Source: Rhizobium leguminosarum
Lineage (GTDB): Bacteria; Pseudomonadota; Alphaproteobacteria; Rhizobiales; Rhizobiaceae
DNA: 64,000 bases
Direction of reading: 5' to 3'
NCBI RefSeq assembly: GCF_017876795.1
Contig: NZ_JAGIOR010000006.1
Coordinates: 1 to 64,000, forward strand
Shown here in pieces: positions 7,201 through 14,518 of the stretch (positions within the stretch are counted from its first letter, which is position 1; every line of letters starts with the position of its first letter). The position numbers and the translations under genes were made by a program. A model generated the notes under the pieces. It searched no databases, had not been told where the DNA came from, and was given only the letters and a program-made list of their open reading frames with translations.

Positions 7201-9500
7201 GCGTTGGCGACTTGTTGCGCGGTGAGGGCCTTGCGCAATGTGGGCTCGTCGGCCAGCCGCCCGGCCAGCGCGTTGGCGGCCTCCGCACAGACCGCCGTGT
7301 CGGGCCATTTGCTCAGGGCGTTGAGCGCGTTGGCGACTTCTTGCGCGTTGAGGGTGTTGCTCAATGTGGGCTCGTCGGCCAGCCGCCCGGCCAGTGCGTT
7401 GACGGCCTCCGCACAGACCGCCGTGTCGGGCCATTTGCTCAGGGCGTTGAGCGCGTTGGCGACTTCTTGCGCGTTGAGGGCCTTGCGCAACCTGGGCTCG
7501 TCGGCCAGCCGCCCGGCCAGCGCGTTGGCGGCCTCCGCACAGACCGCCGTGTCGGGCCATTTGCTCAGGGCGTTGAGCGCGTTGGCGACGCCTTGCGGTT
7601 CCAGGGCCTTGCACAGCCTGGGCTCGTCGGCCAGCCGCCCGGCCAGCGCGTTGGCGGCCTCCGCACAGACCGCCGTGTCGGGCCATTTGCTCAGGGCGTT
7701 GAGCGCGTTGGCCACGCCTTGCGGTTCCAGGGCCTTGCACAGCCTGGGCTCGTCGGCCAGCCGCCCGGCCAGCGCGTTGACGGCCTCCGCACAGACCGCC
7801 GTGTCGGGCCATTTGCTCAGGGCGTTGAGCGCGTTGGCGACTTCTTGCGCGTTGAGGGCCTTGCGCAACCTGGGCTCGTCGGCCAGCCGCCCGGCCAGCG
7901 CGTTGGCGGCCTCCGCACAGACCGCCGTGTCGGGCCATTTGCTCAGGGCATTGAGCGCGTTGGCGACTTCTTGCGCGGTGAGGGCCTTGCGCAATGTGGG
8001 CTCGTCGGCCAGCCGCCCGGCCAGCGCTTTGGCGGCATTCTTACAGACCGCCGTGTCGGGCCATTTGCTCAGGGCGTTGAGCGCGTTGGCCACACCTTGC
8101 GGTTCCAGGCCCTTGCGCAACCTCGGCTCGCCGGCCAACCGCCCGGCCAGTGCGTTGGCGGCATTCTTACAGACCGCCGTGTCGGGCCATTTGCTCAGGG
8201 CGTTGAGCGCGTTGGCCACGCCTTGCGGTGCCATCGCATGACGCAGGCGGCTGTCGCTGGCGAGAAGCGCGGCGAGCGAGTGCGCCATGGACTGGCAGTC
8301 CGGATTATCGTACCACTTGCTGAAGGCATTGAGTGCCAGGCCGATGTCCTGCGCGTTGAGAGACTGCCGGGCCTGGTCGTCACGTTGCAGGTAACGTGCC
8401 AAACGAGCCACCGCGCGTTCACACCTACCACTGTTGATGTTCTTGGCGAAGGCGTTCAGGAGTAGGGCTGACGGGGTGCCACTCAGCCCCGATAGATCAT
8501 CGGCCTGCTCGAGCCGTCCGGCGATCCACGCGATTGCATCCATGCACGCTTGCTGGTTCGGGTGCTTGCTCAGCTTGTTGCCCACATGAGCCAGCTGCTC
8601 CAGCGATACACCTTCGAACCACCGGGTCTCGCAGAGATACTGCGCCGCGAGCTCGGTGCAACGATCGAGATCGCCGTGCCTTATGCCTGCCCCCTTGACC
8701 CGCCTTGCATTGGCAATCATCCGAAGGTACGTGTCGAGCCACTGTGCGTTGGTTTGCGCGTTGACGCGCGCTTCCAGGAAGGGCAACGCCAGCCCGCCAG
8801 CGAAGCGACGCGCCAACTCGTTGTCCCGTGCCATGGACACGCACAGGCCGGCGTTATGGTTCTGAGCTATTAGGTTCAATTGTTGCTGAGACCGCTCTCG
8901 CTCTGCCTGCAGCCGCTTTTTTGCCGCCGAGTCGAGCTGAAGTTCGGCCAGGTGGAGATCCTCCTCCATCGCCAAGCGATGCATCGGCCGCTTTCGCTGC
9001 CTGTACGGCTCTTCCCGCTGCCTGTACGGCTCCTCTTCCCGCGGTCGTTTTCCTGCGGTCCGGTCCGACTGTTGTTCGGTCAGGCGAAGATCTGCCGTTG
9101 CCTCCAGACCATGCGTTGGTCGTTGTGGCCCACGATGCGACGACGATACGCTGCCGTCAGCGGGCATTCTGTCCGGGCGCCGCTCGGGCGCGGTACCGCG
9201 TCGTTCGGTGGGATCATCGCGCCGGTGCGAGTGGGTGACCGCGGATTGCCGAACGTGACTGTCCCGTGCGCCTTCGCTGGCTACGGTTCGCGCATTCACA
9301 GACAAGGGTTGGCCGCGTCGTGTCGACGTCCCAGGTTCATCCGGCTCTATCCGCCGCCGTTTGGCCGGCTGCCGTCCAAGTGATTGATGGTTGCCCCTGG
9401 TGCTGGCTGCTGCCTCATCCTCTGTTGGCCTGGGCTGCTCCTCTTGAGAGTGAGGCAAGTTTGTAAGCAACGAGTTTGGATTGTCGTTAGAGGTTTTCAT
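1233..9500 (-). CDS. giant SKWP-repeat type III effector candidate with shikimate-kinase module
   Basis: This 2,755-residue protein belongs to the SKWP family (Ralstonia RipS, Xanthomonas XopAD). Residues 1-180 are polar and basic, with KRRR and KRPREEE clusters and no signal peptide, which fits type III secretion. Degenerate repeats lead into 17 near-identical 42-residue repeats with the core NALSKWPDTAVC (about 425-1140). A long family-specific region follows; it contains MDTDGDDAFVYAGYP near residue 1891. About 2290-2395 resembles the RelA/SpoT-like fold (LRYSV, then WEIQFHT). About 2475-2647 is a complete shikimate kinase: P-loop GMPSSGKST, DTDKR, FRDLE, ATGGGG, RPLL lid and RSPFYEEAD. 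Identical 38-bp repeats flank that module. No tts box was found just upstream, where resolvase debris lies. Effector function is inferred from the family; the substrate and host target are unknown. Confidence 0.85.
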   Translation of the reverse strand: MKTSNDNPNSLLTNLPHSQEEQPRPTEDEAAASTRGNHQSLGRQPAKRRRIEPDEPGTSTRRGQPLSVNARTVASEGARDSHVRQSAVTHSHRRDDPTERRGTAPERRPDRMPADGSVSSSHRGPQRPTHGLEATADLRLTEQQSDRTAGKRPREEEPYRQREEPYRQRKRPMHRLAMEEDLHLAELQLDSAAKKRLQAERERSQQQLNLIAQNHNAGLCVSMARDNELARRFAGGLALPFLEARVNAQTNAQWLDTYLRMIANARRVKGAGIRHGDLDRCTELAAQYLCETRWFEGVSLEQLAHVGNKLSKHPNQQACMDAIAWIAGRLEQADDLSGLSGTPSALLLNAFAKNINSGRCERAVARLARYLQRDDQARQSLNAQDIGLALNAFSKWYDNPDCQSMAHSLAALLASDSRLRHAMAPQGVANALNALSKWPDTAVCKNAANALAGRLAGEPRLRKGLEPQGVANALNALSKWPDTAVCKNAAKALAGRLADEPTLRKALTAQEVANALNALSKWPDTAVCAEAANALAGRLADEPRLRKALNAQEVANALNALSKWPDTAVCAEAVNALAGRLADEPRLCKALEPQGVANALNALSKWPDTAVCAEAANALAGRLADEPRLCKALEPQGVANALNALSKWPDTAVCAEAANALAGRLADEPRLRKALNAQEVANALNALSKWPDTAVCAEAVNALAGRLADEPTLSNTLNAQEVANALNALSKWPDTAVCAEAANALAGRLADEPTLRKALTAQQVANALNALSKWPDTAVCAEAAGALAGRLADEPTLRKALNAQEVANALNALSKWPDTAVCAEAANALAGRLADEPTLRNTLNAQEVANALNALSKWPDTAVCAEAAGALAGRLADEPTLRKAFTAQQVANALNALSKWPDTAVCAEAAGALAGRLADEPTLRNTLTAQQVANALNALSKWPDTAVCAEAVKALAGRLADEPTLRKALDPQGVANALNALSKWPDTAVCAEAANALAGRLADEPTLRKALDPQGVANALNALSKWPDTAVCAEAVKALAGRLADEPTLRKALDPQGVANALNALSKWPDTAVCAEAANALAGRLADEPTLRNTLNAQEVANALNALSKWPDTAVCAEAIDVLASRLAKDHDLRQAMDAQGVANALNALSRCLGRPACQTAGLLLAERAGLAELPWQRFEMRGITMVANAMSRLRHLDEEQLQTLGGAKLQAMAGHLELHRERFESASVLDIGMLFKALAAARLHRQMRPLARPALERVSVLVGDDRLRETNLESIGNLCMGLLPLIRSPELKSRHRGHALRVFNTLQPIVERKIDLYLTGGDSQSSTDIDQHATRCPALTFFQVLKAYSMVSRQWKPRHVEGTRQELLQRRDQLATWVDRTLERTREAIEADLGEMSWNLIAQIEAGDQTFDALDLRMAKEAPTITQAHPPTSFDLDVGRLSMRSAPGQPGVPANGSTTHVVVDLQGKEVGSNNATETNQQYSLFARLTGLPLVEVQLPGAISTFMLARTFNYQGEPWRFDLFGGSRATRGNMSRPAQLLSGTSAAPSLLPAIRYADTAPGSSLMTLVAKLAPQREDWSRMQRSLLEMVPSDHVIEGTLRLGFFEDVSGPAHPFKPLAVDGRPLALCPNDGCGFLKLEVALCIPAFRKHYDAWQAVQAGQASQEQRDLLANDKGPTRLAPQALQHFPRDEEALQEAQETMRHRLEALPPELSQLTLFELATSGGYQGQRVRAVPSADDKVHLPRERSQAFDAAGGPLLIGKPPYDKENLLPVPEERVATVAKGDATAEFLSQSFGIQYSYTGFDDRSGDDAQMLHSKGMLIVVPEKNWPADFVNTDLVCSKEDLKTLSCWTAGRDRSAVPRDMLSTGSLRLKDIVEPGRMGALPIAELRTRNMDTDGDDAFVYAGYPRLAALIAREMADREDRRGQPQSFKPPKTATPAIDRETGHYKAGRLSEIMSLQRGGQIMGAASNLAARFMAQPDQLREAMARNMMFGTYDGIERALRNGLREVLEGDARDSQVLEKLRADARNAIERAHMPEAREAAQLLHAQLLRLDQQADVPQLPDALAEAFPNLAKAYVAAPSAEARIHAILDNYPVCRLSHAQFPAGQPGLIPDEPELTMRNLFTIAIKVGTDALKSDTGTELFAKIVEACERSERGFAERVRVVPYSKATARAMHDGRFDAEQTKELLQHMPTMAAGVMQDALHALQQARLIDPPPPPVERLRDVRTEDITLNAKSLLTRARDMEPVVTEMLNRAAKPYGGRLVGTLHQLKSLGSLKEKLEQQMALKKQTLEEATAGVNDALRYSVALNPEDFTVGLRGVLALLDDQGHVRVKSTNTFTKPRPAFKAVNVTLRSPKGALWEIQFHTPQTFEIKEQFHDRYKRNHALQMKGAPLADQWELLAPAQEAFSRVDLPPACEEIDDWETLGSDRKAALPAAEILHFSSSGESGSRVAGTSRSRAVARKQIALARSPKAGEILAALGTRPVVLVGMPSSGKSTIGPQLAKELGVEFVDTDKRIVAEHGNIIEMFADPARGEAHFRDLETKELAKQLERGPIVIATGGGGFNKEANRALILDKARSIWLDTKLTEVCKRLKWDTTRPLLQGVDVEQRTQKVQQQYEERSPFYEEADIRLPLVPPLNDKKDARTCVDKLYAFLCSDRKAALPAAEISHVSGASGTAASMAPTAQRMHDDHHNRGEGVVETIQAPAAPLSEAERPPPLHSLTAAPQPLLAGSNARADLASSTRSRERSSRGR
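1491..1528 (-). repeat. 38-bp direct repeat, copy downstream of the shikimate-kinase module
   Basis: This is the second identical copy of the 38-bp repeat at 2181-2218. It is in frame after the kinase module. The C-terminal tail after it is low-complexity and has no recognisable domain. Confidence 0.9.
2181..2218 (-). repeat. 38-bp direct repeat, copy upstream of the shikimate-kinase module
   Basis: This 38-bp stretch is identical to 1491-1528 and lies in the same reading frame; both encode SDRKAALPAAEI. The two copies are 690 bp (230 codons) apart and bracket the shikimate-kinase module, which suggests that the module was captured by a duplication. Confidence 0.9.
6085..8226 (-). repeat. 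tandem array of 17 near-identical 126-bp SKWP coding repeats
   Basis: Each 126-bp unit encodes 42 residues of the form xVANALNALSKWPDTAVC, then AEAxxALAGRLADEPxLRKAL and a short linker ending in Q. The units differ mainly at the linker (NAQE, TAQQ, DPQG, EPQG) and at two or three helix positions. Such DNA identity implies recent expansion or gene conversion. Degenerate copies flank both sides. It is a protein-coding repeat, not a CRISPR. Long open frames on the opposite strand and in other frames are by-products of its composition. Confidence 0.95.
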
Positions 9501-9589
9501 GCCTGAACTTTAGTCAATCCGCCTGCCAGCGGCCGGCTCGATACGAAGCCTTGAATCGCCCAGCTTTTGGCCCGTACACCAAATTCACG

Positions 9590-9835
9590 ATCTGCTCTTG
9601 GGCGCCTTGAGCTTGGGGCGGCACCCACCAATGCGGCCATCCTTTCGTACGGCGTCCAGACCACCATATTTTGTGCGCTCACGCAATTGGCGCGCTCGAA
9701 TTCGGCGAACGCTCCTACCATCATCATCATCATGCGCCCTGCAGGCGAGGTGGTGTCCATCGCTTCGGTCAAGTCTCTTGCTCTGGCTCGAGCATCGGTC
9801 ATCTCCACTTTGGGACTGTCCCCACGGCGCACTAG
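9590..9835 (-). pseudogene. serine resolvase remnant
   Basis: The minus strand encodes the characteristic resolvase stretch DTTSPAGRMMMMMVGAFAEF. After a frameshift it continues in another frame as LRERTKYGGLDAVRKDGRIG. The catalytic N-terminus and the DNA-binding end are missing. It lies just upstream of the SKWP gene, so a mobile element probably once ended here, and it may have displaced the native promoter of that gene. Confidence 0.8.
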
Positions 9836-10177
9836 CCGGCTGCTGAAAATCGTTTTGCGTTACCGCAGAGCATGGCGCTGGGTTTGATTTTCAACCGGAT
9901 TGCCAGTGGATCTGCGCTGGTTACGGGGATTACACTGGTCATCATGGGCTTTTAGTTCCCTCAAGATATACCTCTCCCTCCTCGATATTCCCTATCAAGA
10001 GGGAATCATGGGCCCAGCCCAAAAGCCAAAGGGTTTTTCAGCAGCCTGCTTTTCACACAGAAGGACAGAAGGCTTGCATTGTGAAATACTATTTGGCGTA
10101 CGGTGCCAGGTAAACCGATATTGCGTTTCATTTGTCATGGCCGTATGCGACGCGGGGCGGGACGGGACGGGATGGCG
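9836..10177. other. non-coding debris with a hydrophobic gene tail
   Basis: No intact gene is present. On the plus strand, 9831-9953 reads an open tail that ends in a hydrophobic segment (MALGLIFNRIASGSALVTGI, then TLVIMGF and TAG). This may be the last membrane segment of a lost gene. The rest, up to the IS6 end at 10178, shows nothing recognisable. Confidence 0.4.
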
Positions 10178-10216
10178 GGTAGCGTCGCCTTAACATTTTC
10201 GGCGGTATTTGCGAGC

Positions 10217-10933
10217 ATGAGCCCGAACCCGCCGACCGATATTACGACGCCCAGGTATAAGCGTCATCGTTTTCCCGCCGCGATTATAGCGCATGCGGTT
10301 TGGCTGTATTTCCGCTTTCCGCTAAGCCTGCGTCATGTAGAAGATCTGCTGGCGGAGCGCGGCATTGAAGTCTCGTTCCAAACTGTCGCGGAGTGGGCTG
10401 CCAAGTTCGGCCGAGAATATGCCCGCTCCATCCGCCAGCGGTCCAGGGGAAATTTTGCCGACAAGTGGCATCTCGACGAAATGGTCGTTTCCATCAAGGG
10501 CAAAAAATACTTGCTGTGGCGGGCCGTCGACGCTGATGGTTATGTTCTCGACGCTCTGATCCAGAGCCGCCGGAACAAGGAGGCGGCTCTTCGGCTGATG
10601 CGAAAGCTACTGAAGGGCCAGTGCGTCACACCGCGTGTTATGATCACCGACAAGCTCAGATCCTACGATGCAGCCAGAAGAGAAATCATGCCCGGTGTCG
10701 AGCATCGTTCGCACAAGGGCCTAAACAACCGGGCGGAGAACTCACACTTGTCTGTCAGACGACGAGAGCGGGGCATGATCCAGTTCAAGTCGGCAGGGCA
10801 ATGCCAGTCTTTCGTTTCCATCCATGGCCCGATCGCCAACCTCATCCATCTTCACCGCAAACATCTGACAGCCGCCGATCACCGCGATATTCGTGAGCGC
10901 CACGAACATCCCACCTTTTCTTGTTTCGGTTGA
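10217..10933 (+). pseudogene. IS6-family transposase, 3' end displaced by IS66
   Basis: From the ATG at 10217 the frame encodes an IS6-family DDE transposase: RHRFPAAIIAHAVWLYFRFP, a WHLDEMVV catalytic region, RAVDADGYVLD and HRSHKGLNNRAENSH. The native end HLTAADHRDIR is cut at 10892. From there the frame runs into IS66 sequence and stops at 10933 with a foreign tail (ERHEHPTFSCFG). The lost native tail (AAAMAVWNEIALTTAA) lies at 14036-14088. Earlier in-frame starts lie outside or across the inverted repeat and are unlikely. Confidence 0.85.
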
Positions 10934-10972
10934 GACTTGAGAATCTGCCTTTCGATTTGGAAGGGCGATTTG

Positions 10973-11428
10973 ATGGACGACGAGAACGATAGTGCCATGC
11001 TCAGAGCCAGGCTTGAAGCCAGGCACCAGGAAAGCTACCGCCGGGTTGAAGTGATCACCGGTGACCGTCGGCGACGGGACTGGTTGCCGGAAGAGAAAGA
11101 CGAGATACTGCTGGCATGTGCCGAGCCCGGTGTGAACATTTCGCGGGTAGCGCGCCGATACGGTGTTAATCGCGGGCTTCTGAACAAGTGGCGGAAGGCT
11201 GCGGGCCTACCGGTTGGCAGGCGCGGCGGTAGAGAACTGGATGTTCCGGTTTTCGTTCCGGTGACGATTTCGGAGGACGTGATTGAGGCGCAGAGCGCCG
11301 ACAACCGGCCCGATCTTGCTGCGGGCCGCATCGAGATCGAGCTTGGCGGCGGGCGTATGGTCATGAGCGGCAATGTCGCTCCAGAGCTGGCACAGGCGGT
11401 GGTATCGGCGCTGCGGGGCAAGCGGTGA
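10973..11428 (+). CDS. tnpA: IS66 TnpA (Orf1) accessory protein
   Basis: This is a 151-residue IS66 Orf1 protein with a helix-turn-helix near residues 35-75 (EILLACAEPGVNISRVARRY, then GVNRGLLNKWRKAAG) and a C-terminal IEIELGGGRMVM segment. It is needed for IS66 transposition, probably through DNA binding. ATG 10973 is chosen because GGAAGGG lies just upstream; an earlier alternative start falls in the element tip. Its stop overlaps the GTG start of tnpB. Confidence 0.88.
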   Translation: MDDENDSAMLRARLEARHQESYRRVEVITGDRRRRDWLPEEKDEILLACAEPGVNISRVARRYGVNRGLLNKWRKAAGLPVGRRGGRELDVPVFVPVTISEDVIEAQSADNRPDLAAGRIEIELGGGRMVMSGNVAPELAQAVVSALRGKR

Positions 11429-11775
11429 TCGGTGCGAGGGGGCTTCGCATCTTGATGGCGACGCAGCCGGTCGATTTCCGGCGCGGCATGAACGGCCTTG
11501 TCGCGTTGGTGGCGGCGGCACTTGCTGCCGATCCTTATTGCGGCGATGTTTTTGTTTTCCGGGCCAAACGTCGCGACCGGCTGCGCTGTATTTACTGGGA
11601 TGGGTCCGGCATGATCTTATCGACGAAGTGGCTGGAGAGCGGCAAGTTCGTCTTCCCGCCCGTAAAGGACGACGCGATCTGCATGTCCCCGGAACAGTTC
11701 AACCTGCTCGTTGCCGGGCTGGACTGGACACGAGTTCAGCGAGAACCCGTAAAGCGGCCTACGAAAGCCGCTTGA
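11425..11775 (+). CDS. tnpB: IS66 TnpB (Orf2) protein
   Basis: This 116-residue IS66 Orf2 protein has the family signature: GLRILMATQPVDFRRGMNGL, then VFVFRAKRRDRLRCIYWDGS and a GMILSTKWLESGKF segment. The GTG start overlaps the tnpA stop (GTGA), implying translational coupling. The family is required for transposition, but its biochemical role is unsettled. Confidence 0.92.
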   Translation: MIGARGLRILMATQPVDFRRGMNGLVALVAAALAADPYCGDVFVFRAKRRDRLRCIYWDGSGMILSTKWLESGKFVFPPVKDDAICMSPEQFNLLVAGLDWTRVQREPVKRPTKAA

Positions 11776-11823
11776 TCCCATTGTATTTGCTTGAAGATCC
11801 ATGCCGGTATGGTAGGTTTCGGC

Positions 11824-13380
11824 ATGTCTCTTCCAACCGATCAACTCCCGCAGGACGTCGAGCAACTGAGCCGTATGGTTCTGGTCCGCGATGCCCGGAT
11901 AGCCGACCTTCAGGAGGAAGTCGCCAGCCTTAAGCGGTTGATCCATGGCGCCAGATCGGAGATGCTTTCGAGCATCGATCCGGCACAGGCGAGCTTTGAT
12001 CTTGGCGATCTTTCGACTGTCCCGGTTGCCGCTAACGACGATCGGCCTGACGGCGGCGAGCAAGGTTTGCGACGCAGGCCGTCCGCGGCGCGCAATATCG
12101 GCTTTCTTCCCAAACACCTGCCACGATATGACGTCGTCGTTGAGCCGGAAAGTCGTACCTGCTCCTGTTGCGGAGGCGGGCTGCATTGCATCGGGGAGAC
12201 CACAAGCGAGGCGCTGGATGTCGTACCAGCCATCTTGCGCGTCAGACGGACCATTCGCCCCCGCTACGCCTGCCGGGCCTGCGAGAATGGCGTCGTTCAA
12301 GCTTCCGCACCGGCACGCTTCATGGACGGCGGTATGGCGACGACTGCCTTGGCCGCTCACATCGTCGTTTCCAAATTCGCCTGGCACCTGCCGCTCTATC
12401 GGCAGACACAGATCTTCGCAGGCTATGGCGTCAGTCTCGATCGTGGAACGCTCAGCGTCTGGGTGGCGCGCGTTGCCTGGTGGCTCAAGCCTCTTTACGA
12501 CAGGCTGCTGGCCTTCATTCGCTCACAGCCAAGGGTATTTTCCGACGAGACGCGGTTGCCGCGGCTCGATCCGGGGCGAAAGCGAACGAAAGTCTGTCAG
12601 CTCTGGGCACAGGCCATCGATGACCGCCCCTGGAATGGACCCGCCCCGCCAGCGGTCGGCTATATCTTCTCCGAGAGCCGCAGCGCCCGTGAGGCAGAGC
12701 GTCAGTTGGCGTCCTTCAACGGCATCCTTCAGGTAGATGGATATACAGCCTACAAAACGCTTGCCAGACATCGCGGCAAAAGCAATTCCAGCCGTTTAAG
12801 ACTGGCCTTCTGTCTTGCCCACGCACGGCGCAAATTCGTTGATGTGGTCAAGCTGACCGGGTCGTCGGAGGCGCTCACGATCGTCTCGATGTTGGCCGAG
12901 ATTTACAGGATCGAACAGGAGATCAGGGGCCAAGGCGCCATGGAGCGCCAGAATGCCCGGCAGATCCACTCAGCCCCTGTCATGCGTCAGATAAAGACCC
13001 GCCTGCTTGAACTGAAGAATGACATCTCGACCCAGTCCGCTCTGGCCAAGGCCATCAATTACACGTTGACGCACTGGACAGGTCTCACCGCTTTCCTTGA
13101 CGACGGGACAATCGAGGTAGACTCCAACATCGTGGAACGTTCGATGAAGTCCGTTGCCCTGACGAGAAAGAATTCGATGTTCGTGGGCAATGTGAAGGGT
13201 GGCGAGACCTTCGCGGTTCTGGCCTCGCTGGTCAACTCCGCCAAACTCAACGGCCTCGATCCACACGCCTGGCTTGCCGATGTCCTCGAACGGATCGTCT
13301 CGGGAAGCACCACGATCAACCAGCTCGATACGCTGCTTCCCTGGAACTGGAAAACAGAGCGCCATCAGGTTGCCGCATGA
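11824..13380 (+). CDS. tnpC: IS66 TnpC transposase
   Basis: This is a 518-residue IS66 transposase. It has an N-terminal leucine-rich coiled coil (VEQLSRMVLVRDARIADLQE), a zinc-finger-like CSCCGG segment followed by CRAC, and the DDE domain (FSDETRLPRLDPGRKRTKVC, LQVDGYTAYKTL, CLAHARRKFVDV). The C-terminal IS66 region contains DSNIVERSMKSVALTRKNSM. The ATG at 11824 has GGTAGG upstream and is preferred over a TTG at 11791. It looks intact. Confidence 0.92.
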   Translation: MSLPTDQLPQDVEQLSRMVLVRDARIADLQEEVASLKRLIHGARSEMLSSIDPAQASFDLGDLSTVPVAANDDRPDGGEQGLRRRPSAARNIGFLPKHLPRYDVVVEPESRTCSCCGGGLHCIGETTSEALDVVPAILRVRRTIRPRYACRACENGVVQASAPARFMDGGMATTALAAHIVVSKFAWHLPLYRQTQIFAGYGVSLDRGTLSVWVARVAWWLKPLYDRLLAFIRSQPRVFSDETRLPRLDPGRKRTKVCQLWAQAIDDRPWNGPAPPAVGYIFSESRSAREAERQLASFNGILQVDGYTAYKTLARHRGKSNSSRLRLAFCLAHARRKFVDVVKLTGSSEALTIVSMLAEIYRIEQEIRGQGAMERQNARQIHSAPVMRQIKTRLLELKNDISTQSALAKAINYTLTHWTGLTAFLDDGTIEVDSNIVERSMKSVALTRKNSMFVGNVKGGETFAVLASLVNSAKLNGLDPHAWLADVLERIVSGSTTINQLDTLLPWNWKTERHQVAA

Positions 13381-13961
13381 CAAAGCCCACCCAAACCACT
13401 TCAATCAGCCCAGCGCAGGCGGCAACAGCGCGGCCGAAGCTTGACGATGAAGCATTCGAGGCCTTCATTCGCAGGCGGCGTCCTGCGGCGCCGGTGTGGA
13501 GCATGAGCGGGCTGGATGGCTATCTCACCGCGTTGATCATCGGGCCGAAGTTCATCAACCCCTATCAATGGATACCCCTGTTCGCTGGCGAGGATGCCAT
13601 GGCCTTGCCGATGGAAACCACGGAGCACCGGGCCGTGCAGACGATCGTCGCCGAATATAACCGCATATCGGCAACCCTTGGGGAGAGGCCGGAAGAATAT
13701 CGGCCACGCTTCAGTCACATCACCTATTCCCACGACAGCTTCGATTGGCACACCGGATTCCTCCTCGGAACGGAGTTCGCCCCTAGGCTATGGAACCCGG
13801 TTATCCGCGGACATGCTGTGACCGGTGATATCATCGCTCCTATTCGCGCCCTCTGCGACGCCAAAAAGGTTACGCCGCCGGCAGAGCTCATCCAGATCGC
13901 TGGTGCCGTCATCAAAATTCGAGAATACTTCATGCCGCGGCGCGCAAAGCAGAAATTTTAA
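13377..13961 (+). CDS. UPF0149/YecA-like passenger protein of IS66
   Basis: This 194-residue protein starts inside the tnpC stop (ATGA overlap) and ends within the IS66 element, so it travels with the transposon. The segment MSGLDGYLTALIIGP with a following NPYQWIPLF is typical of the UPF0149/YecA family. There is no zinc-binding SEC-C tail, only a basic end (PRRAKQKF). Function is unknown; coupling to tnpC suggests a role in transposition or in its control. Confidence 0.75.
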   Translation: MTKPTQTTSISPAQAATARPKLDDEAFEAFIRRRRPAAPVWSMSGLDGYLTALIIGPKFINPYQWIPLFAGEDAMALPMETTEHRAVQTIVAEYNRISATLGERPEEYRPRFSHITYSHDSFDWHTGFLLGTEFAPRLWNPVIRGHAVTGDIIAPIRALCDAKKVTPPAELIQIAGAVIKIREYFMPRRAKQKF

Positions 13962-14207
13962 AACCGAGCACCGTCATGCCAACGGGAATGTCAACGGAAG
14001 TCGCCGTGTCCAGTTCGTCGCGCTTACCGATATTCGTGCTGCCGCTATGGCGGTCTGGAACGAAATCGCCTTGACGACTGCCGCATGAAGCGGGGCCATC
14101 CTGTGCCCAACCCAGGTTAAGGCGACGCTACCAGCAGGACGGCGGTGGTCAGCGGCGTTTTCCGGTAGGGTCGGTTTGTTCAAGACCAACCTGAGGAAAA
14201 GACCACC

Positions 14208-14330
14208 GATGACCGACGAGATAACGAACCTGCGCTCACTCGTTGAGAAGATTGCCGATGCCGCTTTTGCTGCGCGAGATGGTCCGCTTTGCGGCCGGGA
14301 AGTTGATGGAGTTGGAGGTCGGCGTGTCAA
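14208..14330 (+). pseudogene. IS256-family transposase N-terminal fragment
   Basis: ATG 14208 opens MTDEITNLRSLVEKIADA. After a frameshift the next frame gives LLREMVRFAAGKLMELEVGV. Together these match the conserved start of IS256-family (Mutator-type) transposases. Everything downstream is missing. The remaining sequence to 14518, the end of virB11, shows no gene. Confidence 0.75.
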
Positions 14331-14518
14331 TCGCCATCGTAGCGAGGGTCTGGCGCAATCTCGATGACATCAAGGCGTTCCGACGATACGTGCATCGAGC
14401 AGTTCGAGTTTCCCGCGCCCATAAATCTGCCTTTTGATGAGCTTGAGCTTGGCGCATTCTGTGACAACCCCCAGGCTGCGACCGAAGCCAGCCAATCCAA
14501 GTTTCCACACTCTGGCCA

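Larger units (their letters stand above)
10893..14027 (+). mobile_element. IS66-family element with a YecA-like passenger gene
   Basis: The ends GTGAGCGCCACGAAC (10893) and GTTCGTCGCGCTTAC (ending 14027) are imperfect inverted repeats of the IS66 GTAAGCG type. They are flanked by an exact 8-bp target duplication CGATATTC (10885-10892 and 14028-14035). The 3,135-bp element carries tnpA, tnpB, tnpC and a fourth gene, all overlapping or closely spaced. Confidence 0.92.
10178..14132 (+). mobile_element. IS6-family element, split by an IS66-family element
   Basis: Terminal inverted repeats GGTAGCGTCGCCTTAAC (10178-10194) and GTTAAGGCGACGCTACC (14116-14132) bound the element. Removing the nested IS66 element and one target copy leaves about 812 bp, a normal IS6-family size. 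The 8 bp on either side of the IS6 ends do not match, which suggests recombination after insertion, as is common in this cointegrating family. Confidence 0.85.

Noticed and set aside
6085..8226. CRISPR array
   Set aside because: The repeat unit is 126 bp, contiguous, in frame and without unique spacers; it is coding.
5766..8465. Long open frames antisense to, and in other frames of, the SKWP repeat (up to 899 codons)
   Set aside because: They exist only because a 126-bp unit is a multiple of three and GC-rich, so one stop-free unit stays stop-free when repeated. No start signals or independent family match.
9680..9715. vir box (CAATTG core) upstream of the SKWP gene
   Set aside because: Only the CAATTG core matches, and it lies inside the resolvase remnant; the flanking positions disagree with the consensus.
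9501..10177. tts box directly upstream of the SKWP gene
   Set aside because: No sequence with the paired GTCAGCTT and AAAGCTAAC arms is present in this stretch.
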